Source: Schistocephalus solidus
Lineage: Eukaryota > Platyhelminthes > Cestoda > Diphyllobothriidea > Diphyllobothriidae
Length of the DNA stretch: 64,000 nucleotides
Assembly (NCBI GenBank): GCA_017591395.1
Contig: WEDG01001492.1
Location: forward strand, 186,001-250,000
Direction: 5' to 3'
Made by a program: the position numbers and the translations under genes. The notes beneath the pieces were generated by a model. That model ran no database searches and was not told the origin of the DNA. It saw only the letters and a program-made list of their open reading frames with translations. Positions 1-10,609 of this stretch are shown here, in pieces; the first letter of the stretch is position 1, and each line of letters opens with the position of its first letter.

Positions 1-130
1 TTCTGATCAATGGGTCGCGGGTTCGATCCTCAGGTGGTGCACCACCTGGGATTGGATATGCCTGGCTGACGACGGCTTATAAGACAGAAATGGCCATTCC
101 AGTCTCCCTTGTCTTTGCCGGCAATATTTG
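1..130 (+). mobile_element. SINE copy a, tRNA-related, cut by window start
   Basis: It contains a pol III B-box-like motif (GGGTTCGATCC) followed by the shared SINE body (...GGATATGCCTGGCTGACGAC... CCAGTCTCCCTTGTCTTTGC). The A-box part lies before base 1. Confidence 0.75.
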
Positions 131-930
131 TCTGATATTGATAGTGTTGAGTCATTTAATTATGCTCTTCTGTTGATTAAGGTTCTATTTTTGGTTATTT
201 TTAATGCGTACACGATATCCGAGAAGGTGTTTTGAATTTTCTCCGGTTCCACTTTATACGAAGGACAAGTCATTGAACGTTTATTATACATTATTTTGAT
301 GTCGAAACAAGATTTTGTCTCAAAATCAGCATTATGTTTTGGTTTTTCACTTCAATCGTTTTATTACTTGCTAATTAGAATCATAACTTCCCATCAACAT
401 TACATGATCGGGCGTAGTCCTAATTCACTTATTTATATCTTTACCAACGTGAGTTTCTATATATATATATATATATATAAGTTCCTCTATAAGTAAACAC
501 AACATACAGTGCTGGTAAAATATGGAGACCCACTTGCTCTATTCAACAAATATATCAACGATGGACTCATGATCTGCTACACTCTGAATGAATTTTAATA
601 TTTTTCATTTACACGGCACCCTTTAATAACGTTTAGGATTGTAATTGACTTGGTCTCTTTTCTGAGGCTTTCGGTAGTTGCCTTTATAAGCAGACTAGCA
701 GAAAAAATAGAAGCGAACAGAACAAAAGAGCTCTGCTTGTTGGGCTCTATGCATTTATTCACTGAAGAATTTGTTAGTTGGAACCCAGACACCTTTCCTG
801 GCCTATTTTTTAATAGAGGTGCGGGAAAAAATATCAATATCAAAACTGTGTTCCTCAAGCCAGATTTACTATGTATTTTCTGGACTTATTCAAGAAACTG
901 CCAAAAATTATATATATATATATGATGAAA
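131..930. other. No gene recognised
   Basis: AT-rich sequence with short (AT)n runs at 457-478 and 906-923. Short ORFs on both strands are unconvincing. Confidence 0.6.
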
Positions 931-1044
931 TGGAACCGACAAAGACAAGGGAGACCGGAATGGCCATTTCTGGCTTATTAGCCGTCATCAGCCAGTCATA
1001 CCCAATCCCAAGTGTGGCACACCTGGGATTCGAACCCGCGACCT
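931..1044 (-). mobile_element. SINE copy b
   Basis: It shows the SINE tail (GACAAAGACAAGGGAGACCG), body (TTATTAGCCGTCATCAGCCA) and an intact reverse-strand B box in GATTCGAACCCGCGACC. It stops there, so the A-box half is missing. TA microsatellites flank both sides. Confidence 0.75.
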
Positions 1045-3464
1045 TTATATATATATAGTTTAAAAGTTAAAAAATTAAAAGTTAAGATGACAGAATTATA
1101 ATTATTTAATTACTGATGTTAGTTCTGCCTCTTGCTTCAAAATCGAGCGACATTGCCTCACGATCGCCAACCACATATTTAAAATAGGATCCTTGAAGCC
1201 GAAAAATTCGACTTCCACCCCGATCTTCAAAGTGGCTTAGGTTTTTAAAATAAAAAATATTAAAGTTAACTGTGTTTAGCCATCATACCCCCGGAAAAAG
1301 ATGGTGCGAAAATTCGTGTCTTTTGAGTGCAAAAATTACCCCTTGTCCGATCAACTATTTGATGGAGCACCAGATTCCCTGAAGGCACATTAAGACGTCA
1401 GGAAATTGTGTACGCAATGGTGTTTATATGAAACAATCAAGAGGTGAATGCAATATATTAGGTGATATTTTTGAAGACACATATGGTAGCTTTTCGCATC
1501 ACATGTGAGCACAACCAGGATGCAAATCCAAGCTCCAAGAAATGATCAGTAAGGAGGTCGTCTGCCCAATAGTTAAGAAAAACACGGATAGTGGGATGAG
1601 GTGAACTCTCACTCTGAGAGGAAAGAGAAAAGGTGAGCACTGGCGGTTGATCTTGCTGGCCTTTGCTGATGTTTAAATACGCAGTTCTGGTGTGCAAGCC
1701 TGGCTTCAGCAGCAAGTGACTGTCACCACTCCAGCTAGGTAAGATATCAGAAATAGATGCGGGGAGTCAGAGGTAGATAATTCTACTTCAAAACACCATT
1801 CCAACTATGGTGGAGAAAAGCAATTCATTAGGCGCGTATTGTGCTTTGTTGTGGGATAACCACCTTCTCGCCTGAAAGATGTTCCTTCTACGTGTTGCAA
1901 TCATCCGATTTGTTTTCGGTGTTTAGCAGTTCATCCAAGTGCCCGGATCGTACAAATGTAGGGCAAGCGCTCCAAGGGTTGCGGTAAGCTAATTTTTGCG
2001 GTCAGGGTGCGCTGAGAAACGATAGTTGTGTTCAGATGGCCTAATTTTAATATAAAAGTCGGCTTAGCCGATGAAGTGCAGTCCATGACCAGAATACCTA
2101 CATTTGTAAACTATGCTGCTGGACGAGAAATTGAACTCTGCTACTGCAGACTTTAGGCAGCTAATCATACGTCCGCCTAAAAAGAACTTTCAGGGCATCG
2201 CGAACGCTAGGTACGAACAGAATAGAGGCTGTGTTGGGACAGTGGCAGTTTGCTGATTGTTCGACTCTGTTTTATTCTATTTCGTAATTTCTTATATTCT
2301 AGTTTTTCGGAGTTTTCCATCTTTCCTTTTAAAGCGGTACAAAGCCAATAAGAGAACTTAATTTCTTTTATTCAATTAAAGATAAAAATTCTGAAAAAAC
2401 ACCAAAACTTGGCAAAGAAAATTCATATACTAGCCATGTCTTACCGAAAATTCCGTGTATAAAACAAAACCCTTACTCTGGAGCCCTGATGACGATGTTG
2501 TGGGATCCCTTAGGTTTAGTGGCATTGGCCTATCTAACTTTGTCCACTTCGTCCTATTGTAACAGCGCAAAATAATTAGTTTTGCGATAAGATCCACTGA
2601 AATTTCATTTTTATTCTCAAAACTTGCGTAATATGTTTGGATACTTGTATTCCATGAGCACGTCACACTTCACTAAAAAGACAGTGATTCCCTAATGTTT
2701 CCGTCTGTAGATAAAAATGTTCAACTTACAGGAATCAGTGGCCATTTGTACAAGTTCGTTGTGAGGCGAATTCCTGTTTGGTCTAGGTGGGTTGTCATGT
2801 TAAAGCAAAGGCAAAGACGGACAATAAAGATGTTGGCCCGCTCTTTCCGTCTTAAATACATTAACGAGTCACACTAAGTCCCCGACATAGATGATGGTTG
2901 TTTTAACTGTCCTGTCAGTGCCCTCAGAACATCGTGCCTCTAACAAGCGTCGCATTAACTGATATCAGGAAAGAAGGGACTCGCTCAGAAGATCCAGATT
3001 TTTGCAGCATTCGAAGCGTGGTATTCAGGCAACAGACAGGTAGTAGACGCTTACATCCTATAATTTAGCACTGTAACTGTTTATATCGCAGAAGAAAAAT
3101 TAAAAGGATATTCCCATATTCTCCTACTCGATAGCAACATTCAACTACCCTCTGAGTAATATAGCTTGCTTACTATTCACCCAAACCACCAGACCATGGT
3201 TTCAGGCCGCACTGGCTCTCACGAATGCCGTACCATGAACAGCAGTTTGGCATTCAATTTCTTCGCGATCTCGAGGAGATTGCCTCCAGAAATTTGACTC
3301 GTCGGCACTTTAACTCTAGACTACAGTGATAAGTGGTCCTATTTACTTGTGATTCAAGGCCACTATATGACAGTCATCAATGCACCAGTTCTTGACTTCG
3401 TGATCTGGGAGACCAAGCGTTTTCTCCTTTAGAAGCAAATACATTTAGAAGCTCTTGTTTGATC
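1045..3464. other. No gene recognised
   Basis: This 2.4-kb stretch has only short ORFs without family resemblance and no clear repeat. Confidence 0.5.
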
Positions 3465-3960
3465 ATGCCGGCCAGTAGCACGGATGTCACGTTTTTCGGG
3501 AAATGAGCAGACCGTTGCTAGTGGGCTGGTGCCTATTGGCGTGCTTAGTTCAAAACATACGCCTAAATAGTCGGCCTTTAAGGACAGGATCATTGTGCTT
3601 TCTGCGGATATCTCTGACGGGTTAAGATATTAGAAGATGAAAAATTGCCGGCAAAGACATGGGAGACTGGAATGGCTAGTACTGGCTTATTAGCCAGTCA
3701 TACCCAACCGCAGGTGGTGCACCATCCAAGGATCAACCTCGCGACCCGTTGATCGGAAATCCAACTCTATACCCCTTGAGCCACGGTCTCGTTGTCTTGC
3801 AGGTTTAGATCGTTAAGATTAACTGCATTCATTGATAAATGCTCACGGAATTGCTAACGGAACTTACTCATCCCGCTCTGCCTTAGGGCCTTGTGTAGTT
3901 CATCAGTGGCCGTTTTTAATTTCGTTCCACTATCCAACATCCCTGAACATACCGATCAAC
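3465..3960. repeat. Composite repeat copy 1 (R1 + SINE + R2)
   Basis: It matches 16935-17420 along nearly its whole length. A left part (3465-3646) shares the phrase TGCGGATATCTCTGACGGGT, then comes a full SINE in minus orientation, then a shorter version of the unit that ends in AGCCCCGCCAGCAGCC at the other site. Confidence 0.8.
3647..3801 (-). mobile_element. SINE copy c, full length
   Basis: On the minus strand it reads an A-box-like TGGCTCAAGGGGTATAG, a tRNA-like anticodon-arm region, then a B box damaged by a few changes, then the SINE body. The spacing of A and B boxes is about that of a tRNA. Confidence 0.75.
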
Positions 3961-4460
3961 TGCAGCCACGTTAGCACCCAGCGGGAGGCTAGCAAGACTT
4001 TAAACGAGCAATCAGGTGCTCTACATATGAAAGCTTTTTTGTACATGTTCATCGACTGCCCAGGTCTGATTACCAGAAATATTAATAGTCATGACCCGCC
4101 TTCCCTAACCTTTGCTCACATTTTCGAACCCAAAATTACCTGGAACTTTTTAAAGTTCTGAGCGTTCATCCACCCGGAAAAAAAGCTCAGCTAAATATCA
4201 TCCCCTAAAATACTTATATTTTTCTAAACTGGTGCTGAAAACTACCTTAACCGTTGATTCCCATCTTCAGAATATGACAAAATGATAGGGGCACTTTACA
4301 AAAACGAAGCTTCTTCCTCAACTACTAAAATTAAATAGGCGATTTCAGTAATCTGATAATTACTAGGTAAGAACTTGCTTCTGTCATATGCCAGTTCAGT
4401 AGCATATTTTTTAATTTGAATTTAATGCTGTCATTTATTCGCATTTAATGAACTAGGATA

Positions 4461-4631
4461 TCAAACCATTCAACAGTGCTATCGTAATTCGTTTGATGAC
4501 AGTCAAACCATTCAACAGTGCTATCGGTATTCGTTTGATGACAGTCAAACCATTCAACAGTGCTATCGGTATTCGCTTGATGACAGTCAAACCATTCAAC
4601 AGTGCTATCGTAATTCGTTTGATGACAGTCA
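4461..4631. repeat. 42-bp tandem repeat, four copies
   Basis: The unit begins GTCAAACCATTCAACAGTGC and ends TTTGATGACA. Because 42 is divisible by three, it stays open as repeated peptides on both strands (such as MTVKPFNSAIGIRL). I read those ORFs as by-products of the repeat. Confidence 0.95.
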
Positions 4632-4763
4632 AGTTGTGGTGGTGGTGGTGTGCAATGGCACAGCTTTCAACGAGTTTACGCCTATATTTCGAAACACCGT
4701 CATCACATGATCTTAAAAAATCTTTCATTAGGTTTTGGACAGTAGTTGGAGGTACTTAAGATT

Positions 4764-4849
4764 CTCGTCTGTATAAGAACACTGCTTCAATGGTAATTGA
4801 ACATTTCTCGTTTATATTAGAACACTGCTTCACTGGTAATTGAACATTT
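4764..4849. repeat. 43-bp tandem duplication
   Basis: Two adjacent units share AGAACACTGCTTCA and TGGTAATTGAACATTT, with a handful of mismatches. Confidence 0.9.
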
Positions 4850-6439
4850 TTGAAGCCTGAATATTGGCTTAAGTCTTCTCCTTTTTAAGATTTGTTAATT
4901 AGTGAAGAGAGACTTACACGCTCGTTTATCGACTTGCTTCTTTTCTTTTAAATGACTAGATTATATGCTAGGTAAGAGAGCTGTTCCCAAAAATGGAAGA
5001 ATATTCGAAAACAAGAGCGCTTATAACTGGAAAGGGAAATATTTGTTTGATCATCAGATAGTACGCACTGGGATATACCATTGCCATCTGGAATTGCAAT
5101 AATCCTCTACTGGGCAGGATCGGGCAACTGCTTCCTGTCTGACCTTCCTGGTCAGAGCCCAAAGAATCAAGCGTTACCGTTGTCCACGGACAAAGCGAAT
5201 CCCGGAACTGCTGTCACAGCAAGCCAAAATAAAGGAAGTTGGTATGCAGTGTTTTTAAACATAGCCCTGCCCTCAGCCGGTTGCCTAGCAGCAAACCGCC
5301 AGCGCGCGCAGCAGATCGCTTGCAGGATATCAAAAGCCGCGGTTTAGGGCATTTCCTGTTTCCTTGCTTATGGGTTTCAGAACTTTGTGCATAGCCCGTC
5401 GTGAACCCCATGAGAAGTTGTCGTTCCGTAAATCCTTCCCCAGGCCACAGAGCCCATAGTTTATCTCTTTGTCACGTGCTTTCCAAGTCTGCTGTTGGTA
5501 TGGAAACTAGTTTGGAAGGTAATCTCTCTGACGGACGATTTAAACAACATTGTATCAGAATAAATACTTAGAAACTTGAAATATCGTTAGATCTGCTTCT
5601 AGTAGCATGACTTTCATGGCGTCCTATGAAGTAATGTAGTAGAAATCAGTTTTATTGATGATATTACGGAGTATTTAGAAAATAAATGTTATCGATGAAT
5701 TCGTTAATTGAAGCAAGATTCATATTTTGGAAGCTCATTTAGTGAAAGTGAAGTTTTTTGCAGGCCTACCGGTTATTTCCGAAAATATAGAGGAGATGAA
5801 TAGAGAAGAGCTGCAGACAAAAAGGATTGAAACTCTGGATGGATCTTTCTTGTTTATTTAGCCGTCCCGGCTTATCATGCCCAATCCTACACTTGGATGG
5901 CCCGCTGCTCGACTCCGGACTCTATGGGCGCTTGACTCATAGGGTCAGCAGCTACACTATTAAGCCATAGCCTAACAATCACTGTGGAAGATAATTTATT
6001 AACTTTACACTTAACGCTTATGCCCAAATCCGTTGGCTGGCTATCTAGAGAACAGGCGATAGTAACCACCCGGCCTGCATCTAAAATTGTTTCTTTTTTT
6101 GCTTTTCCAGATTGTGAATCCTCTAATTTTTTTTTACCAATGATGGTTCGGAGGACTTGATTCATGATTTCTAACTGCATATAGAGGCATGAGCATAATG
6201 ACTGGAAGGGTGTGCAACTGATGGAGCAGGCATATTTATTGACCTGACGTTTCGGATGCTCACTCGAGCTCGTCATCAGAGGAAGCCAAAAGTGAGGGTC
6301 ATGGATGCACATGGGTGAAGTATATAAAAGATGCAGTTTCCAGACAAGTGCATATCTATCCCAAATCGCATAATCCGCATTCATTACGGTAGTTTTAACT
6401 GATGCAACAGCTGCTTGCTCCTCTACATTCTAGTCGTCA
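4850..6439. other. No gene recognised; one unexplained ORF
   Basis: The longest ORF is 165 codons on the minus strand (6384-5887), starting MNADYAIWDRYALVW. I do not recognise it, and it has no introns or domain features. Its middle overlaps repeat-like text (GAAACGTCAGGTCAATAAA on that strand). A decayed SINE-like piece may lie near 5840-5990. Confidence 0.4.
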
Positions 6440-6447
6440 GTTGCCGT

Positions 6448-6828
6448 GGTAAGGATGGCTTATATGGTCCCCTAAACAGACATAAGAACAGGGGCCGCCG
6501 TTATACAAGGGCTTTTTCTCTAAACTCCCAGGAAAATAGGATTACGTTTATGGTGAATATAAGGGCTTGCTTAAGCTTGGCGTTAATTTTATCGTTAAGG
6601 TTAGCCACAGTTAAGTTTAAGATTAGGGTTGTTGTTGACTGTAGGGCTCTGGTTAAGGTTAGGGATAGGGTTGAGATTAGGGCCATGGTTTAGGTTTATG
6701 TTAGGGCTACTGTTTAGTTTAGGTCAGGGGAATGTTTCCACTTCCAGAAATTCAGTGCAAGGTCACCTTTCATACTAGGGGGGTGCGTTCATGGTTCTGT
6801 TTAGGTGACCATAAAAGTGATCCTTACC
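6448..6828. mobile_element. TIR element B1 with telomere-like core
   Basis: The left end GGTAAGGATGGCTTATATGG is mirrored at the right end; read inward the right end is GGTAAGGATCACTTTTATGG. Similarity continues to about 45 bp (TCxCCTAAACAGA). Flanks 6440-6447 GTTGCCGT and 6829-6836 GTTGCCGC form an 8-bp duplication with one mismatch. The interior (6590-6720) is rich in GGTTAGG/TTAGGG variants. No transposase ORF is present, so it is non-autonomous. Confidence 0.85.
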
Positions 6829-6836
6829 GTTGCCGC

Positions 6837-7130
6837 AAGTCCATCATCGGCGCTGATAAGTGGTTTGATAAGTACATGGTGATTTGGCTCGTTTATGGCT
6901 TCGCTGGATGCTGCGTTCGCCCGCGCCCTCCACTTGGCCAATTATTTTGCTCAGGCAAAGCCTCGGTGCAGAATATGGAGGTGAGCGTCTCTTGCGCTTG
7001 ACTCGGGACCCTGGCAGCTCTTAGCTCGCGTGGTTGCCACCTCTTATGTGCGCTAGCCCCTCTGCATTCATCATCCTTATCTGCGGCTGTCTCTAATGAT
7101 GAGTTCGAGTGAGAATCCCGAAATTCAGAT
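6837..7130. other. Spacer between B1 and A1
   Basis: No gene or repeat recognised. Confidence 0.5.
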
Positions 7131-7138
7131 GAATAAAA

Positions 7139-7562
7139 GGTAACGGTAGGTTATGTGCAGCACCAAGAAAGCCAGAAACCCCGGGCTCGTGTAAAACCGG
7201 ACCGGTGGTAATAGGGGTTTTACGGGTGGGATATTACAGTGGGTAATATAAAGGTATGCAGTCCTTCAAAAATTCGATGCGTTGGTTTTTCTTCTCTTTG
7301 AAGTAACTAAGACGGAAGAGCGCACTTGTGATAAGAGCTCCAAAACTGTGATAACTAAAGCGGCTATTGGCTTCAAAGCTTAAAAATGACTTTATTGCGG
7401 GGCTTACAATGCATACGTTAGTAGAATCCTGTTGCCTCGCTATCTGAGTTTTTCTGGTATTAAACATTTGCGAATTGCCCATTTTTCAAGGGTTGAGCAT
7501 AAAGCGAAACACGGAACTGGAGTTTCTGGCTTTCTTGGTGCTGTTCCTAACCTACCGTAACC
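7139..7562. mobile_element. TIR element A1
   Basis: The left end GGTAACGGTAGGTTATGTGC and the right end read inward (GGTTACGGTAGGTTAGGAAC) form TIRs of about 48 bp, both continuing CAxCACCAAGAAAGCCAGAAA. Flanks are 7131-7138 GAATAAAA and 7563-7570 GAAAAAAA (7 of 8 match). There is no transposase. The first bases resemble those of the B family. Confidence 0.85.
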
Positions 7563-7570
7563 GAAAAAAA

Positions 7571-8340
7571 GGTATTGAATTTCTAAAAAGCTCTTGAATT
7601 AGGTTGTTTTATTTACCTTCTGAATTTTATTCTAGAAAAATATACTGAATACCTAAACCCAAACTTTTTTCCTTGTCACAGCAACGTACATGGCAAGCAT
7701 TTTGAAAACTGTCAGTGTTTGATTGCCAAATATTTTTTTACAGAAATGTCAGCAATACTGCGATGAGTTAGGTATTTTTGAGTTCCAAAATGGGCTAAAT
7801 ATTTTGATTGATCTGTCAGAGGGTTGTCCTAACGTTTTGCAAGCAATGTGGAATATGTCTAAAAGCACCGAACTTACAAATGACTGATAGCGATATTTTT
7901 GGAAACATAATCGATAACATGAACGGATCAACTCGATTTTTGGAGATTATATTCTTTTGCACGGTAACATAGTGAAATCTTAGATGGCTGGGCTCAGGTG
8001 ATTAAACAGAAATGGCCTTTAATATCAGGGTGCCTTAACTCTCCCCTTTGGTAATATACCGCAAATTTCTCTGAAAAGAATGCAAAAGATATGATAACAG
8101 TCACCTGGTCGCAGAGATACTTTGGCTAATGACATTAATCCCCAAGCGCTACCGGCAGAGAAAAAGATTGGTTAGAATTATCCTTTCTGGCGTATTAACT
8201 TTCAATGGTCCGTAATAATTAAGCCCAGATTGCCGTTCAGGATTTACACCGAGGTCGTTTGGTCTTCAACAACTTGAACTGCGGGCCTACGTCCTGTCTT
8301 TTGAGAGCGAGGCTTTTAACAGTCTTATGAGAGTGGCGTT
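7571..8340. other. Spacer between A1 and A2
   Basis: No gene recognised. A decayed SINE body is likely at 7984-8022 (GGCTGGGCTCAGGTGATTAA then CAGAAATGGCC). Confidence 0.4.
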
Positions 8341-8348
8341 CAGCCCTT

Positions 8349-8786
8349 GGTAATTGTAGGTTATGGATAGCACAAAGAAAGCCAGAAACCCCAGGCTCGT
8401 GTAATACCGGACCGGTGGTAATAGGGGTTTTACGGGTGGGTTATTACAGCGGGTAATATAAGGTGTATACGTTCCTTGCAACATTGCATGTGTTGTCCTT
8501 CCTTCTTTTTACATTTTCAAAAATAATAGTGCAAATTTGTTATAAAGGCTCCAAGAATTTGATAGCCATAGCGGATAGCCTCGTTAATTCCCTGGTATGA
8601 CTTCATTGCCGGTTTCACCTGCATAGACTTCGGTGTAATCCTGTTGCTTCGACGACGTTGTAAAATAGATAATTTTTCTTGTGTGAAACATTCTTGAACT
8701 GCACACTTTTCTATCGTTGAACATAAAGCAAAGCATGAGCCTGGGTGTTCTCACTTTCTTGGTGATGTACATAACTTATCGTTGCT
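8349..8786. mobile_element. TIR element A2, related to A1
   Basis: Same orientation and order as A1. It shares AAGAAAGCCAGAAACCCC, ACCGGACCGGTGGTAATAGG and TTTTACGGGTGGG, and ends ATAACTTATCGTTGCT. Its own TIRs are more decayed than those of A1. Confidence 0.8.
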
Positions 8787-10300
8787 GAATAAAATTATCA
8801 CATTTGCTTGCTAGAACTCTTCTTGCTTGCTGGAAATCTTCTTGCTTGGATGAGCATAAAAAAAGGTTTTGAATAGCGATCCGGTTTCTTTGATTAGGTC
8901 AGAATTCTAGTCGACATGGCCAGATTTTTGTCGGTTCGTTTTTATTGCAGGCATCTCTCTTAACCACAACGATAGTTCATTTTTTCCTAGCATTATCCAA
9001 ACTCCTAGACTCCATAAAATTGTGAAACGTTTCTGCTTATCCGTTTTATAATGGCAAGTATAGCCAACGACTTTTGAACTCGGTCAAGGTTATTACTGAA
9101 AACATCGAAAATTTTCAAAGACCTCTCTCTTTAAAGTCTTTTTGACCCAACTTTTTTAAGTGAACTTGTAAAGTGAGGTATTCAAGCCTACTTGACCAAA
9201 ATAAGTAAATGGAAATTCAGTAATCCTCTTTCTTAAAAGCTGAGCCACGCCCACGTATCCCAATTTTAATTGAATCGTTGCCCATCGATCTTACCCTAGT
9301 AAAAAATGAAACAGTGCATGGTCCCGCCATTTTTGAGGTCCAGAGCACTGAGCATGGGTCAAGGGCTGGGAGGCGCCGAACCCGATATTGGATCATCACT
9401 GGTCACTGACGGTAAATACACCGGAACCAGAACCGGACAGCCTGTCAGGGCTCGAGACGTAGATCTCCAAGACATTGTGAAATTGCTTGTATTCTATCCG
9501 GAAATGAGGACATATAAGCAAAACTCAGCCCCATATGACATCGTATATGCCTGATGTCAGCTGATTGCGTAGGTCCGCAAGCTGACACAGTATATTTCCT
9601 TGACTTCAACAGCCAATTACCCACTGCGCCCGCGTTCAAACATGAGATGCCTTGGCACTTGAAACTGTTGCTTATCTGCCTGATTAAGGTAAGTTAGCCT
9701 GCAATAGCAGCTCCAGCCTCCCTTATTCTCGAAATGGGCACATCTCAACAGCGCATAATAAACGGCTACCGGAAAAGTATCTCTTCGTGACCCATCTTGA
9801 ATGATTGGGTGCCTTCATAGATTTGCTTATATGATTTAGGCGCAGACCGGACTCTCAGCGTCCGGAGAAATGGCAATCTTAGATTGGAGTCTATTCCCTC
9901 TATCTACGAGATTCCTTAACATTCGAGCACATGGTTGTTTTCTAATCGAAGAAGGGTGCCTATGACAGACTGCTCGGTCTCAAAAGGCAGCTATAGAAAA
10001 TCTCGTTCGCAAATGAAGTCAATTACCATCAGTGTGTGGAGAACTACCGCATCCAGCTGTTGGTAACTTGGCAGGCAACATTAACAGGGTTTTTTCGCAA
10101 CATATTTTTAAAATTTAGTTGCGGCTATATGTAAACTTTAAGAGTGTTGATGGTATTTGATTGGAAGCATACAGATGCACATTTTCCAAATGAACCCCTA
10201 TCAGGAGCATGGATACTAGTGTGCCATATTTTCTGTAAGATGTATTGTTAAATAGAACACAGATAGTTATTAAGTTCTATTCAAATCAAATTTATCACAG
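8787..10300. other. Downstream flank of HYDIN; no gene recognised
   Basis: A short (CTTCTTGCTTGCTGGAAAT)-like tandem lies at 8808-8849. The last 300 bp should hold the HYDIN 3' UTR on the minus strand, but I could not place a canonical polyadenylation signal. Confidence 0.4.
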
Positions 10301-10609
10301 TCAGTTAAGTATTCCTTTGAGATAATAAATCCATTGTAGATGAGATGGAATTTGGAACTCTCTGTGCGCCTCCTCACTTGCAGTAGCTTTACTTGTCAAC
10401 TTTTCAGTTCGGCCAGATGTCGAAACAGCAAAAGATCGAGCGCAGGTTACCACCAGTTTGCCGCATATCACGGTTCCCTCAGTCGGCTCCTCACTGGTTC
10501 GTGAAACTGTAGGAGTTAAATTGGCTTCTAGGAGAATTGGAATGTGAAATTCCCTCTGCGGACGGACAATCCTGCTCGCCTGTGCCACATGAAAGGCTGG
10601 ATTTTCAAC
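10301..10609 (-). CDS. HYDIN: HYDIN window exon 22, terminal exon with stop
   Basis: It starts VENPAFHVAQASRIVRPQ, then GKLVVTCARS and ends LQWIYYLKGILN followed by TGA at 10303-10301. Vertebrate HYDIN ends in the same way (VDNPAF...KLTVSCP...VKWVYYLKGI). This fixes the 3' end of the coding region. The acceptor is ACTAACCAG. Confidence 0.96.
   Translation of the reverse strand, partial: VENPAFHVAQASRIVRPQREFHIPILLEANLTPTVSRTSEEPTEGTVICGKLVVTCARSFAVSTSGRTEKLTSKATASEEAHREFQIPSHLQWIYYLKGILN

Noticed and set aside
5887..6384. 165-codon minus-strand ORF downstream of HYDIN
   Set aside because: It is the longest ORF outside HYDIN, the LINE and the PLE, but has no recognisable domain and overlaps repeat-like text; not called as a gene.
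6590..6720. True telomere or subtelomere signal from TTAGGG-like units
   Set aside because: The units are degenerate, occur in both orientations in several introns, and sit between TIRs, so this is not a chromosome end.
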